Shown here: piece after piece, positions 1-12,430 of the stretch
Position numbering within the stretch: the stretch's first letter is position 1
Layout of the letters: every line of letters starts with the position of its first letter
Assembly (NCBI GenBank): GCA_022457065.1
Contig: JAJGBQ010000002.1
Location: 4,030,001-4,094,000, forward strand
From: Curvularia sp. ZM96
Lineage: Eukaryota > Ascomycota > Dothideomycetes > Pleosporales > Pleosporaceae
Reading direction: 5' to 3'
DNA length: 64,000 bases
Translations under genes and position numbers: made by a program
Notes under the pieces: generated by a model
The model's input: only the letters and a program-made list of their open reading frames with translations
The model's database searches: none
Told to the model about the DNA's origin: nothing

Positions 1-1439
1 AGTTACGCTACATCAGAGATCTATCAAGGAGGGATACTTCTATGTTATCGAATGTATGCGCAATATGCGTATCAAGATTTTGCAACACGACAGCTAGAAA
101 TCATATCTGACAGTATCGTAGAGGTTAAGCCAAGCATCCGAGTTTCTTCAAAATGTACATGGAGGCGTTTCGCGTGTGAAAAGTCCTAAGTTTCTGGTGA
201 CCTATGTCTAGATATAGATGATCCTTTACTCTGTTTGTGGATATACACTTGTTGATGAATTTATTAGATGGTGTGTGCAGAAAGGTTCATTAGGCATCAG
301 TATGAGAATAGAAGAATTGTTGTGAAAGTTGGATCTGCGCATAGAATTCTGGGGTCATGTCCGTGCTGAATACAACATCTTCGAAGGTATCAACAAATAA
401 ACAAATAAGAGCAGCGTATCAGATCCACTTACCTAACATTCGAAAAAGGCCGCCCCTTTTTTTAGTCGCAATAACAGTTCCGCAGCCTTTCTAAGCATTC
501 CCACTACAGATAGAATTATTCTGTTTGAAAAACATGGCCAGAGCCTTCAAGTTCGCTCATGATTGTAAGACAAGACAGAAAAGTCACTTTCTCAGCCATG
601 CTTTCCTCGGCATTTTAGAGCTTGTCTTACGTGTTTACAACGAGCTCAGATGGAAGAACTTCACAGTCAGAACAAAGTACTACAGTGCCATAACCAAGCT
701 GAACGCCTTGCTCGACGACGAAGCTTAGGATTAGACAGATGCAGATCAGAGCTGAAATATGAACCTGAATTATTCTTATAGGAAGCGCATTGGTAATCAA
801 GAAATACTTTCTCGAGGACATGCCTGGGTACAATGTAGAGAGAGTACTTATTCTGAGACGCTAGTCGTGATTCTTTACGTAATTAATCCATGGGGGGTAG
901 AGTGTGTCAGGCCACTGTATTCACTGAGTATCTCAATCTTACCAGATTACCCTAGCAAGGCTATCAGGGAGGCAGGAAATCACCAGGATAGAAAAGATTT
1001 ATATGACATTGTATGTAATTGAGTGGTGAGAGGAGAGTGTCGTACAAGATCTGCCTTCCATAAGACCGATTTAGGTGCCTTACTTAAACTCAGGCCGAGG
1101 TAAAGTTAGTATCAAGTCCAGTGCTACGAGTAATGGTGCGCGCCGGTACATTACTAGCTTTAAGATTTAATGCATATAGTTGACTCGATCTCGGCGCTTC
1201 GATAGAAAGTCTCTAAGCGCATTGATGCATAGTAAGGGTTCCAATATGCATTCTCTGAACACAGGATCGACGTGCTCGTGATCGGCGTTTGGCGTTGTGC
1301 CAATGAAGTGCGGTCCTCCACAGACCTCCGCCCCATGTAGAATTACGGGTAAAAAAAAGGCGCCTCAACGACCTTTTTTTCTTTCGACCGGATTTGAAGG
1401 TATGAGAGCCTTGCGCTTGTTGTTTTTACCGCAGGTTTG
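1..1439. other. Gene-free left edge
   Basis: No gene is supported here. The sequence looks A/T-rich and is broken by stops in all frames; the few open frames of 60-90 codons have no recognisable motif. It lies downstream of the truncated Zn2Cys6 regulator. If that gene once had a longer 3' part, this is where its remains would be, but no middle-homology-domain residues could be recognised. Confidence 0.5.
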
Positions 1440-2113
1440 TCATACTTTTCCTCTCGCTGGTACGTCGGTCGTCCTTGGCTCCAGCTCCTCCTTGCCCTCC
1501 CCAGAACTAGCGGCGCCATCCATTTCGCTCTCGTTTCGGTTATTGTCTTCATCTTCAATACCGCTGCCACTTTCTCTTCTGCTCTTTGTCGAACTTCCTC
1601 CAATACTGCTCCTATTGTCCCCTGTTTCAGAAGCGATTTTCATGAGCAGGTTGCCGTGTGTGACAGTTTCAACAATGTCACGTGGTTCCTCACCGGCCCT
1701 GATTCTGCTCAATGTTTCCGCCGCATCTTCTTGCGGTAGCGTTTTGAGTAGTTCGAATAGTACCTCTAGGTCCTGGTGCTTACGCTTCGTTTGGGCAACC
1801 TCAGTCTCCTTGTACTGACACTGGCTGTCACGAGACGCACACTCACTGCATTGGGGACGATCGCCATTGCACTAGAAGAGTCAACACATCAGATGCTGTC
1901 TTGACTCTGTTTATTTCGTCTGTATAGCGACCCGATAGAATATACCTTGGTTTTGCGAGTTCTGCAAGCTGCACAGGCCGAGGTTATGCGAGCTCGCTTT
2001 GACTGCGTGGGGGGAGGTTCGCTTCTCGGTGAAGTTGCGGGGAGCAGAGCACGGAGAGGTCGGGTCACCGCGGTCTCCCCTGTAGTGACAGAATTGGACT
2101 GTTGCGATTGCAT
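1440..2113 (-). CDS. Short Zn2Cys6 transcription factor, no middle domain
   Basis: Two exons, 1946-2113 and 1440-1871, flank a 74-nt intron (GTATAT..TCTAG), giving 199 aa. The join restores a complete fungal binuclear zinc cluster: CAACRTRKTK in exon 1, then C-x6-C-x2-C-x6-C (CNGDRPQCSECASRDSQC) in exon 2. Basic residues KRARI precede the cluster. A leucine-rich stretch (LEVLFELLKTLPQ) follows it, as in the linker-dimerisation segment of many such regulators. The first in-frame ATG is at 2113; the longer open frame upstream begins only at TTG. Family members usually have 500-900 residues including a fungal_trans domain. This one ends after a Ser/Glu-rich tail, so it is either a genuinely short DNA-binding protein or a decayed gene. 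Nuclear location is inferred. The target is unknown. Confidence 0.7.
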
Positions 2114-3992
2114 GTCACAAGTTTTACTAGCAAGAGGACAGACCGGGCGAGCAAGACCTTGGCTACTCGAGAGGCTAGCAAGCCAAGTCTCCGACACGAA
2201 GGCAGGAATCAAAAGTTGAGTCAGAATGCAAAGCGGAAAATGGTAGTGACAAAAGTACGTGGATGCGAACCACAGGTTCTCCCTATGAAGAGATGACGAA
2301 AGCCGTGCACAACTGGCAGGGGAGAAAATTGCCGCAGATTGGCGTGTATGGCTGATGAAATCTGGGAGTGCCCATTTTAGTTCTCTGGCCTCTCAGATCC
2401 TCCTGTTACCCAACCAGCCCGCTCGGGCATAAAGGAAGCTCGATATTCTTGCTCGTTACGAATTTCTGAATAGAGCCCGAGCTCTGGACTGTGTAGTGTC
2501 TGACGAGCCCGGTTATCCGCCCACCGACCTCGCTAGTAAGCCAGCCCGTCGAATCCTGCATGTAGGCACATACAGGCACGACCACTAATCAAGCAAAGCC
2601 CTAACGAGTCATGCATGGGGCTTTTGCAAGTGCAAGATGCGATTGTTGGATTATGGTCGGACCGGCAGACATCCATGACGGCCCTGCGTACATGTGTGGC
2701 TAACTCACCAGGCCTGCTCTGTTCTGCCCAGGCGGAGCCGCTTCCGTAGTAGAGTCCTACTTTTCCTACCATCTTAACAAGAAACGACTGGTCCATCGGC
2801 ACGCCGAAAATGCCAGCGGCATACAACCCTTGCCGACTTCCGTTTATTTTCTTCCTTCTCCTTCCTTTGATGCGACATTACTGTACTTTCGTCGACCTGA
2901 CGTCCGCCCCTTCGTGCCGATCAACGTACTGTGACTGAATGTGCTTTTGCTGCGTACATGAGGATCTAGCGCGACTTTTTTTCCGCGAAACCAGCTGATA
3001 AATATGTGCCTTGGCGCTGATTTGGTGGCGATTTGTGTGCGACTGCAGAATTATCATACGGCAGAGTCGCCACCCCAGAGCTGTAACAGACTTGTATTGC
3101 CTCGGATCCCTGTTCAGCCCCCAGTTTTAACGGTAAGCTTGCTGTAAGACTAGGTTTATCGAGCAAACATGCAGGTTGCTGTCTATTCGAAAGCTGGTTC
3201 GCATAGGCCTGTTTCTGGATTTCTGTTATGTATGCAGTAATTATTACGAGAGGACCAGCAGTGGTAGCGGTTATTCCGTCTTCCCCTCTTACGCCCCGCT
3301 AGTGCTAAAAGGCTTTTCGATACGACAAAAGAAGAAAAAAAATATTCGGGTGCAAGTTTCCTTGCTTTGGAGTGGGGGGCGAAATGGGCCATTGGATGTT
3401 CCAGAGCACCGTGTCGCGCATGCGCAGTATGCAAGACATTGTATGTATAGGCGCTCTCCACTTCGCTTCTCATGTTACAGATCAGTTCTGCTTCCGGATC
3501 TGTCGGCTAGGACACGTCGAGGTCCAGCGGGAGGATTGCGTCCAAGAGAGAACCGCCGAGTACTCTGTAGATCAACCTGCACGGCATTTCCGCGGAATAG
3601 ATATCGAGATCTAAAATCCCATTCCGCCTTGCGCACCGAGATAACATCGGCTCCATTTCAACTAGGGTGGCGAAGGACAGCAGACACGTTGCTCGGATCC
3701 ACCGTGTGTTTTATTTCCGTCGAGACGGTGGTCTGATCAAGGATTATGGTGGAGAAAACAATAGCTTGTGCAAAAGAGTAGATGCTAATGGCGGATGATC
3801 GCTGCAATGTTCCAATACCTAAACCCTGATCTTGGTAAACCTCATATCAACAGAGCAACCGTTGGATGTTAATACAGCGACCGCGCATCTGGATATTCGA
3901 ACGAGGAACAAACCCACAAAACACAGATATCAAGATGACCATGATCTCTCATAACATTCATTAGTCTGCTATGCGGATAGTTTCACAGCTAC
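2114..3992. other. Intergenic, about 1.9 kb
   Basis: No gene is supported. A 186-codon frame at 3176-3736 starts only at TTG and has no motif. A 97-codon frame at 2533-2826 (-) is likewise unrecognisable. The right part should hold the 3' untranslated region of the ligase gene; the left part should hold the promoter of the Zn2Cys6 gene. Confidence 0.5.
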
Positions 3993-6800
3993 TCAATACT
4001 CAAAATCGTCGTCAACACTAGGCCCCTTGTGCTTCGTCACGCTCTCCTGTCGTTGATACATTTCCGCAATCATGCGACTCGAACTTGCCTGATCCGGTTT
4101 CTTGTCCTCCCTTTCCTTGATGAAACGCGGGAAGCGTAAACTAACACCCTTACCGCCGCCACCGACCTCGTCTGCAGCCGCCTTGTACCGGGGTGACAGT
4201 GTAAGGTCCGCGGTCTTAACTTCCCAGACATAACGCGGCTCGAACCACACATCAGGCTGGTCTTTATTTCCGGTCGAGTGTGTATAGAATGGCTTTGGGC
4301 GGTCGATAACAATCTCAGAAAGAGTCTTGTGCAGATTCTCGAGGACGGCTTCAGAGAAACCGGTACCAATGTTGCAGACCGTCTCGTATTTTTCTGTCGA
4401 AGGGTTATAGCAGGCGAGCAGGAAGGCACCATACCAGCTTGTGCGTTTGCCTTTACCGTAGTATGCTCCTAGCACGACTAGGTCGAGGGAGTCACCTACA
4501 CCGGCGAGGTAATCTTTCTTTACCTTGAGCCAGTTTTGCGAGCGTTTGGATGGCTCATAGTAAGACTCTGGCCCGTCCAACATCTTGACCATGAGACCTT
4601 CGCAGCCCTCCTTTACTGAATCCTCAAGGAGTGTCTGGATTTCCTCTAGTTCGTTAGTGTTGCCGTACTTGGCGAAGGCAAACTCTCCCTCGACTGGAAC
4701 GAAGGCTTCGTTGAGGTGCTCACGACGCTCACGGAATGATTTAGTCACAAGTGCCTGAGATTGTCAGCGAACCATCGCAAAATGAGAACATAGACACCTA
4801 CTTCGCCATTGAGATAGAGAATGTCAAAGGCAAAAACACAAACTTTGACCTTGACGTCTTCAACCTTGACATCCTTTCTCTTTCGTGTCATCAGCTGTTG
4901 GAAAGGCAACACTTTCTTCTCGACCATGTCCCAGGCAACCGTCTCGCAGTCAAGCACGAAACTCTTTGTGCCTTCTTTGACCCATGTCGGCAGTTTGGCG
5001 AGGATGTCCGGGTACTTCTTGGACAGGTCCTCGGAGTTGCGGGAGAAAATATTAGCCACGCCACGGTCGCTCTTGCCAGCATTGGGTGCTTCAGTGGCAA
5101 GCTCCACCTGTGCATCGTGAGCGACAAAGTGTATCTGTGCCCGCTCTCCGTCGTACTTGTATTCACAAGTGAAGTCCTTGCCTTCGAAGCGATCCAAGAC
5201 CTCCGTTATCGACTTTGTGGGCTTGGCAAGCATAGGCTTGAGCGGTACACCAGGCTGTAGGCGACAGTTCTCGCGGAGGTTCATGATTCCATGCTCAATC
5301 ATTGCCGGAATTATAACCTCGTAACTCGGGAGCTCACTGTAGACTGTCTTCAGCATAGCTTCTGCTTTGGCAAGATCCTCTGTTGACGGTGTTTTGCCCT
5401 TGAGTGACATCTCGTGGAAGATCATTGCCTGTGCGACAGCTACGACAACAGTCCTCTCAGCAAGACCCAATCGAAGCTTTCCTTCTAGCGTTCGTACAAT
5501 GAACTTGGCTTCGCTGGGTCCACCCTTGTCCTTCTCAATATCGATGTGCTTGCCAGAGTTATGTGCATCCGCTGCTGACAGAAGTTTCTTGATGCCGTCA
5601 ACCTTGCGGCCTTGAGCACCTTGACCTTCGACAGTGGCAATGCTCATAAGACTCTTGCGTACACCCTCGACTGTTAAAGCCTTTGGCTTGAACATGGTAG
5701 GCTGTTTCGATCGACTCTTCGCTGCGACAAGTCCCAGATCACCAATCTCGTTCTGGTCGCTCTTGATATGCTGTAGGGTTCGTCCGGTACTCTCTGAGAT
5801 TGCCTTCATGATCAGCGACTCACCGATACCAAGCTCGATGCCTGCATAGTCGGCTGCAAGCTTGTTCACCATGAGCATGACAGTCGGTAGCATATCAGAT
5901 GGAGTCAATCGCAAAACCTGTCTCAAGAACAAGGAACAATGCGCAAGAATCTCTAGGCGTTTCGTGGTCATCTCAATCTTGGAGAATGTTGTGCATAGTG
6001 CCGCATACGGCACCGGCTCGCCTGGTTTCCAGTCGGGATATGGGTCTTTGGTGTTGGACGCAAGGGTTGTCTGTACTTGCTTCCTTGCCTTGACTTTGAC
6101 TTCCTCGGGCTCTTCCCCTGAACTCAGTATTGCATCTTCCTGTTCCTGGTTCGATTCGGATTCGTCTTCGGCCAATGCGGGGGATTTCTCCGTCTCTTTC
6201 TTGCTCTTCGTCGCCTTAGTCCGCACAGGCGCTTCCTCTTCTTCGTCTTCTGGCTCTGCCCCCTTGGATTCGGCAACTGACTTCTTTGACTTCGCCGTTG
6301 TCTTTTCGTTCTTGGATTTCGCAGCTGTCTTCTTCGACTTCTCCTTCTCTGCAGAGGGTTTCCTTCGTTGGCGTTTGCTTGGAGGTTCCTCCTCAGACTC
6401 CTCCTCAGCTTCCTCCTTAATCTGCCTCTTCTTTCCTGTCTCAGAAGTTGTACTATCCACTTCCATTGCATCGCCGTCTGACTCTACCTCTTCCTTTACA
6501 GGTGCCCTGACCTCTGCATCTGAATCGGCATCCTCATCTTGTTCCTTCTTCACATCTTTTGGAGAGGACTCCGGCTCCTCTTTCGGAGTCGCATCTTTTT
6601 TCCCGGGTTTCGGTTTCGTAGAAAAGGCTAGTTTGGATTGTTGCTTGGCTGCTTCGCCGTTTGGCTTCCCAAAGAACTTTCTGTCGATTGGCAGTCAGCA
6701 TTGCACCATCTACCCAAAGACGATATTGTAGGGCATCGCCGCACCCTAGAGTAGTCTGAGAAGACCTGACATACCCGAGAGTCGCCTGCTTAGGAGCCAT
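3993..6800 (-). CDS. CDC9: DNA ligase I (ATP-dependent, replicative)
   Basis: Three exons, 6775-6800, 4802-6680 and 3993-4754, with introns of 94 and 47 nt, encode 888 aa. This enzyme seals Okazaki-fragment nicks and completes excision repair in the nucleus. The first intron splits a textbook PCNA-binding box: MAPKQATLG joins KFFGKPNG, giving QxxLxxFF at residues 5-12. Residues 50-170 are a charged Lys/Glu/Ser nuclear-targeting region. The DNA-binding domain follows. The adenylation motif KYDGER has its nucleophilic lysine at about residue 517. Motif EGLMVK, motif WLKVKKDY and the OB-fold GAYYGKGKRTSWYGAF come later. The second junction restores LNGEALVTKSFRERRE, a conserved ligase segment, which confirms that intron. 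Length matches fungal orthologues. The gene is divergent from the MIX23-like gene across 459 bp. Confidence 0.96.
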
Positions 6801-7259
6801 GGCTGCAACAGTACGAGTTTGGTTTGCGATGCAGTGCGGCGGAGGACAATTACGACGTAAGATAGAAGAAGACTGCAAAGAACGAAGTGAAGGAGGAAAA
6901 GTCGCAGGCAGACGTGGTTTTAAGCAAAAACAAGCCGCATTGAAGCGGAGGGGCATGCTATGATGGGGAAGAGGGAGCAGTTGCCTAAACAAAAAGGCAG
7001 CCACTCTCCAAACGCGTCGCGCCTTGACTCCCGCAAACGCGAAAGTTGAGCGGCCCCAGCGCTGGGCGACCCCTGCTGACATCATTAACCCGGCATAGGA
7101 TTAGGCGGCATCTTTGGAGCGTCATGACTTTGACATTGCACAATTGCCTTCGCAGCAAACCTTCTCTAGTCATATCATAAAGAAACCCACACACTCAAAC
7201 TGGCGAAATATTTCTGGAAACCCTCTCAACCTGCGGCTCCATCGTTGCCGCTGCTCAGC
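6801..7259. promoter_or_regulatory. Shared upstream region of ligase I and MIX23-like gene
   Basis: A 459-bp gap separates two divergent start codons, so it must carry both promoters. No clear TATA box was found. Frames crossing it on the minus strand extend the ligase exon 1 frame but contain no better start: the QATLGKFF box begins four residues after the chosen ATG. Confidence 0.45.
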
Positions 7260-7913
7260 ATGTCCAAACCTTCGGCGCAGCCTCACCTCACGCCACAATT
7301 CTGCTTCAACCAAACCGCATTACGAGGTCCGCATTCTTCAACCTCTCGACAACTCCCTCCCAAGCCACTAACTAATACGCAAGCCGGCTGAAAAACAGAC
7401 TTCCTCCGCATATCCCGCAGCAGCATCGACGACTCCATAACCCAGAACCTCAACGCTCTCCTCACGCCGGCGCAACGAGGCTTCGACCCCAGTTCAACGA
7501 GTACACGGCAGCTATTACCACCGGGGCAGGCACGAGTACTGGAGCCAGAGCAATGTGAAGGATTCAAGGAGAAAGTGCTATTTCCTAGCTGGGCAGTGCG
7601 ATCAGATGTACTCGACTATTGCGCGGGTGTTGCGACATCGCCCGACCCAGACGACCCGGATAGTCTTTTACGGCAGATAGAAGATGCGAAGGCGAGAGAG
7701 CGCACCGTGGATGAGCGGTTGGATCCGTACTCTGGGCGCTACTTTCCTGCAGAAGCGAGGACGGAGAGTCTGGCTATGCTTATGCGCAATGAGCGCGCGG
7801 TGGAGAAGATTATACGCATGCGCACATGGAGCGTTTTGGGCGAGCGATGCGGAATGACGAGTGAATCGGCGGATGATGCATTTGACAAATGGAGGAATGC
7901 ACGACGGCGTTGA
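7260..7913 (+). CDS. MIX23/Cid2 family mitochondrial protein
   Basis: Two exons, 7260-7326 and 7399-7913, flank a 72-nt phase-1 intron. Its donor is the non-standard GTCCGC, its branch site CTAAC, and its acceptor AACAG. The product is 193 aa. The join gives FNQTALRDFLRISRSSIDD, followed by FDPSSTSTRQ, FKEKVLFPSW and RSDVLDYCAG, and then RERTVDERLDPYSGRYFP and a terminal RTWSVLGERCG. These segments match the fungal caffeine-induced-death Cid2 proteins, orthologues of human CCDC58/MIX23, an intermembrane-space protein with conserved cysteines linked to mitochondrial import stress. Cysteines are visible in the DYCAG and GERCG segments. The family call rests on remembered consensus rather than a search. 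The ATG chosen is the first one in frame with the splice. Confidence 0.8.
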
Positions 7914-8952
7914 TGGAGCATACGAAAGACTCTGATAGACTATGGTCTGGTCGCATAGCGTATCATCTCTCCACTTTGTACAAAAGACATACATGTTGGC
8001 GTCCTGGGATTTAGCAGCGCTTCTTATTGAACACAGCACAGCAGTATGTTCACTGTCGATACCATATGCAAACTCGCATTCCCGCTGAAACATGATGCCT
8101 GTTGCTTGCAAAGCCGATTCAGGAATATAGTCGTGCTTGCTTAACGTTGGTGACGCGCTGCTCCGCCACACCGGCCGCAAATATCTCCTACAAATTTTTG
8201 CAGGCAGAACCGACCAGCGATCTCCAACAGGCCAACAGCAACGCGTCGCACACAGCACAACCGCAGCGCTCAGAAAGCACTTGGTCGTTATTCACTCGCT
8301 GCAGCAAAATGCACCTTAACGAAAAGGTATGTCCCACACCATCCCACAACTCCAATCCATCTTTTCACGGATAATTGCAATTGGTAGGAAAGACGGGCGG
8401 ATTATCTTCTACGGGGCCGGGAACGGAGAACTATCCACAGAAGAAAAATGGGATAACTCTCAGCAAGCCGCTTTCGCGGAGCCACGATTTTTAGGTATGT
8501 AGATTACCAACTGATGATGAAGAAGAAAGAAGAGGGACGGGGACCGAGGTGGTTTTATACCGCCATGGGGAGGGGCTGGGACTGGTCTGTGCGTCTCACT
8601 AGCTTAGTCAGCGGTGGAGGCTGGAAAAATCGTGAGCAAGGGAAGATCACTAGGGACGGCTGGTGAGGACTCGAAGTGGGGCATTATTTTCTGGTGCAAG
8701 GCCTTAGAGATGGCTGGTTGCAAGGGTTGTGTAGCAAAATTTCCTTGTCACGTAGGATGGGGGCTCATGGGACTGGGACAACCCCGTTCATCACGCTTCA
8801 TAAAAACATTCAATGGCGGGTTCATGCATGCATTCAAGCTAGCTAGACCCATCCGTTCAGTTCCATCGAGATTCCAAAAGATCGTAAATCATGGCCAGTT
8901 GTCCTTCGACAAATCGCCACGACATAACCCCGCAGATATAACGACAGGCTTT
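7914..8952. other. Convergent intergenic, about 1 kb
   Basis: This is the 3' space between the MIX23-like gene and RPL10A. A short possible two-exon frame was seen, ATG at 8310 with a GTATGT donor at 8328 and an acceptor TAG about 60 nt later. It stops after about 24 codons, so it is not called. Nothing else is supported. Confidence 0.4.
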
Positions 8953-9713
8953 CTAGTAGAGACGCTTGGGAGGGCTCATGGTGGCCTTGATGGTCAAGGA
9001 GCCCACGTTCTGCCATCCCTTCTTAAGCAGAGAGACGAGGTAGTTGATGGCCAACATGATGTTGCCAATAAGCTCGTCCTCGGTCATGCCGACGTTGCCA
9101 ATAGCGACACCCATGCACAGAACCTTCTTCAGCTGGAACTTGATGGTGGACTTGATGTCGTTCATCTTCTGGGCAAGGTCCTCGTTGTGGGAAACGGGGG
9201 TAGGGAACTTTCCGGCCTTGGAGAGACCGGGTCCGAGGAGACGAGGAATCTGCTTGATGAGAGCGTCGGAGGCCATGAAAGCATCGTACTTCTTGGCGAG
9301 CTTCTTGATGAGCTTCTTGTTCTTGTTGAGCTTCTTCAAGTCCTGTCCAGATTGTCAGACATGTTCGGATGCAGCTTTTGCCGTGTTACTCACATCAGTG
9401 CTCATGGCATCGACACCATGGTGCTTGGCACGGTCAATGTCGTGCTGGTCACCGAGAACGCAAATGCTCATGCCTAATCGCAACCCGTTAGCCTATGCCT
9501 GCCATCCTTTGACTCTGGTATCGACTTACGAGGACGGGGAAGGGTGGGGAGCTTGATGGTTCCGGAGAAACGCTTGTCACGCTGGGGGTCGTAGTTCTTG
9601 AGGCCGATCTGGAGTTCGACGGTCTCGAGGAAGTTCCTCTTCTTGGTCTCGTTGGAGTACTCGAGGAGCTGTTGAACGTTCGTGCGAACGCCGGCGACAG
9701 AGATTTTCGACAT
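8953..9713 (-). CDS. RPL10A: 60S ribosomal protein uL1 (L10a)
   Basis: Three exons, 9530-9713, 9394-9473 and 8953-9342, with introns of 56 and 51 nt, give exactly 217 aa, the standard eukaryotic length. The protein forms the L1 stalk of the large ribosomal subunit, which helps release deacylated tRNA from the E site. It begins [20 protein letters not shown]. Intron 1 lies inside [14 protein letters not shown] and intron 2 inside [14 protein letters not shown]. The highly conserved [19 protein letters not shown] and [16 protein letters not shown] segments are intact. Strong codon bias opens long antisense frames, which should not be taken as genes. Multiple introns near the 5' end are typical of fungal ribosomal protein genes. 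Confidence 0.97.
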
Positions 9714-10488
9714 GTTGGCTGATGTGTCTCCCAGAGGATATCGGTTCCTTTGGTGGCTCTGTCAGTGGTGGTGATGGAGAAGAGTGAAACGGGTGGCGGC
9801 GGATTTCAGGAATGTGGGCGAGGGGCGCTAGCGAAAATGGCGCTAGACCGCTTTCGTGCATGCTGACATGATTGACTGCCGGCCGAATAACGAAAGCATA
9901 CGAGGTTGCAGGCACTAGGCGTGCGTAATAAATAGTAAAGAGATTGATTTTATGACAAACACTCACTTGACAGAGTTTGGTTTCTGGGAATTCCGAGCCG
10001 CAACTCAATACCCATGCCAACCTCCGCTGCTCATCGCCACCAGAAGCTCGCCAAGTAGAAATCGGCTATGCATGAAGGCAGTGGCAGATTTGCACATTGC
10101 TAGCATGAAACCGCGAGCAAACCCATTCAAATACTGTACATTCGCTTTTTCCCCCGCATAGATGTGCACTACGCCATGCAATGCCCGAAACTCCTCGCCA
10201 TGACCATGAGTCCAAGAAGAAAATACAATGCAAGAACAAGCAGCACATGCCACGAAAGACTGCTGCTACGGGTATCCCGAGAGAAACCCTAACGCCAAAT
10301 CCACACCGTTTCCATAAGCCAAACCAGATCAAACCAAGGGGTATGTTGAACACACGGGCTGTCGCGCCAGATGGAGCAAAAGCAAAAGCCGGAGATATAC
10401 AGAGGGCGAGGAGGGGTTGTTCAAGATACTGAACACACCCAGGCCATTTGTCAGAACTAATCAAAAAGCCACCGCATCATTCGTCATC
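9714..10488. other. RPL10A upstream region and CAF40 3' space
   Basis: 775 bp between two minus-strand genes. The RPL10A promoter must lie just above 9713. No coding segment is supported, since all frames are short and without motif. Confidence 0.4.
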
Positions 10489-11761
10489 TCAGTGCATGAG
10501 CTGCTGGTTGTTTGTGGCATCAACGACATTGTCGGAAAGGTTGATCAAGAGTTGAGCGAGACAGCGCTTGGTAGCGGCATCATCCCGTAGAACAGAGGAG
10601 AAAGTAGCATCGCGCAGTGGCTCGGGCAGGCACTGGCGGAGCGCCTCGCGAGCGCGAGCGTTGTCGCTCAAGCTGTCCAGAGTTAGACGAGAAAAGGGGA
10701 GCTGCATAGAATAGAATTACGTACCGGAGAAAGCAGCGCACAACGTGCTTCAGCAAGCGGACCGTCTGCTGTTCTACAAGCTGATTGACCATGTTGCTGA
10801 GGACAGTGCCTACAGCGTAAAAGCGCTCGTAGGTCTGGCAGATGTAGGCGAGGCCAATGTCATCGAGCAATATCTTCTGAACAATGAAAATTGCCACAGT
10901 CTTACTGAGTTCAGAGCCTGTCTCCATGATGCGCAGACAGAGCGGAATGATCTCGGTCGTGAGCAGGAAGTTGATGACTTCAGAAGAGTCATTCTTGACA
11001 AGTGCGCCAATTACACCGAGAGACGTCAGGCGTAGGTATTCGAAGGGTCGTGACTTGGACGTCGTATTAAGAAATGGATACAAGAAGAGCGGAATGTGCG
11101 CTGTGATACTGTCAGCTATGTCGACCTAATGCGGAGTGTGCGCCATACCGCTCAAGAATAATCCACGCGTTTCGGTGTGAGAAGCCACGCATTGGAGAAG
11201 CGCGAGAGCATTGCAGACACGGTTTGAAGCTGCTGCGGTCAACTGCGAAGGGTTGAGCAGGGGGTAAACCGATATGATCTCCTGCAGAAGGGAAGCCATG
11301 ACACCTAGCAGATGGTCGTCAGCACTACGTTACACTATCGCGCATCTGATGGCTATACCGAAAGAATGCCAGAGTATCAAAGCCAGCTCTGGGACCTGCT
11401 CTCGCTTCTTGCTCAATTCCAAAAGCGCGGCCTCACGAGTGGCAGGCTTCATGAGCTGAGCCACCCACTCCAAGACGCGCCTGTTCTCGTCCGTCATGCC
11501 AACATCGGCTGCCTGGACATCGTTTGCTGGTCCCCGGGGGACGGCGTTGTTGCCAGGTAGGCTCGAGCCATTGTTGGCCGCAAGCTGCTGGTGATACTGT
11601 CGCTGCGCAGCCGCCTGCACAGCCTGGGCCTGTTGCTGGGCATGCAACTGGGCGGCTTGCGCTTGATGCTGTCCGTGCTGGGCTACATGGTGTTGCGGCT
11701 GCTGGTGGTGGCCCTGACCCCACTCGCCGTACTGTTGCTGATGCGCGAGGAAATGTTGCAT
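10489..11761 (-). CDS. CAF40: CCR4-NOT complex subunit CAF40/Rcd1 (CNOT9)
   Basis: Four exons, 11359-11761, 11149-11304, 10725-11100 and 10489-10672, with introns of 54, 48 and 52 nt, encode 372 aa. CAF40 is a conserved adaptor of the CCR4-NOT deadenylase and recruits it to mRNAs and to RNA-binding proteins. The first 85 residues are rich in Gln, His and Ala ([18 protein letters not shown]). The armadillo-repeat Rcd1 domain follows, from [25 protein letters not shown] onward. All three junctions restore conserved text: [33 protein letters not shown] and [21 protein letters not shown]. An in-frame stop lies above the ATG, which fixes the start. Confidence 0.96.
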
Positions 11762-12430
11762 TTGCTGCGAGTCGTAACGGGTTCGTGGAGGGTGTGGTGT
11801 CTCAGTGAGAAGGAGATGGGTCGTGCGCGTCTAGATAGAAAGCGACTTTCGGTCGAAGAATAAGCGGGTGGGTGGGCACGCGGGCGATGAGGGATTGGGC
11901 GTGGGTGAGTCTGCTCTGGCTACGCTCGAGAGATGAGGCCTCAAAGCACCCCACTGGCGCGAGCGGCTTGGCGTTTGCGGGAGCTCGTGCTTTCGACGGA
12001 GATCGACGGCGCGTCCGCATCAGGTACAGCTTAGGCAACGGTATAACGTGGTAAATGCACAACAATAGTAAAACTATAGTGAAGGTGACAAGGCCGCAGT
12101 GAGAGCAGCAGGTGACCCTGCAAGGGTCCAACGAGCCCACAACCCTGTAGAGTGAGAGTTGACTCCAGATTCATCGTGTCACAATCTAGGGTTTGTCCAC
12201 CCCATCTACCGACCGTTCGAACCATTACAGCGGAAATGACAAATGAGATTCGTTGGGCGGTGTTGGTCTCATGAAGAAAACTTGCTCCCAAAACCTTCGA
12301 ACTACTTGAAAGAAGAAGAGAATTATAGCCAATAGGTAGGGTTCAAAAGAATTGACGTCCGCACGCCAATTTTCGAGAAATTAAAGAAAAAATGATCCAA
12401 TACTCTCATACACCATTTCCAACAAACCAA
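11762..12430. other. CAF40 upstream region and KIN1 3' space
   Basis: 669 bp without a supported gene. It should contain the CAF40 promoter and the untranslated 3' end of the kinase gene. Confidence 0.4.

Noticed and set aside
3176..3736. 186-codon plus-strand frame
   Set aside because: Starts only at TTG and has no motif.
8614..9477. 287-codon frame antisense to RPL10A
   Set aside because: A shadow of the strongly biased ribosomal-protein exons.
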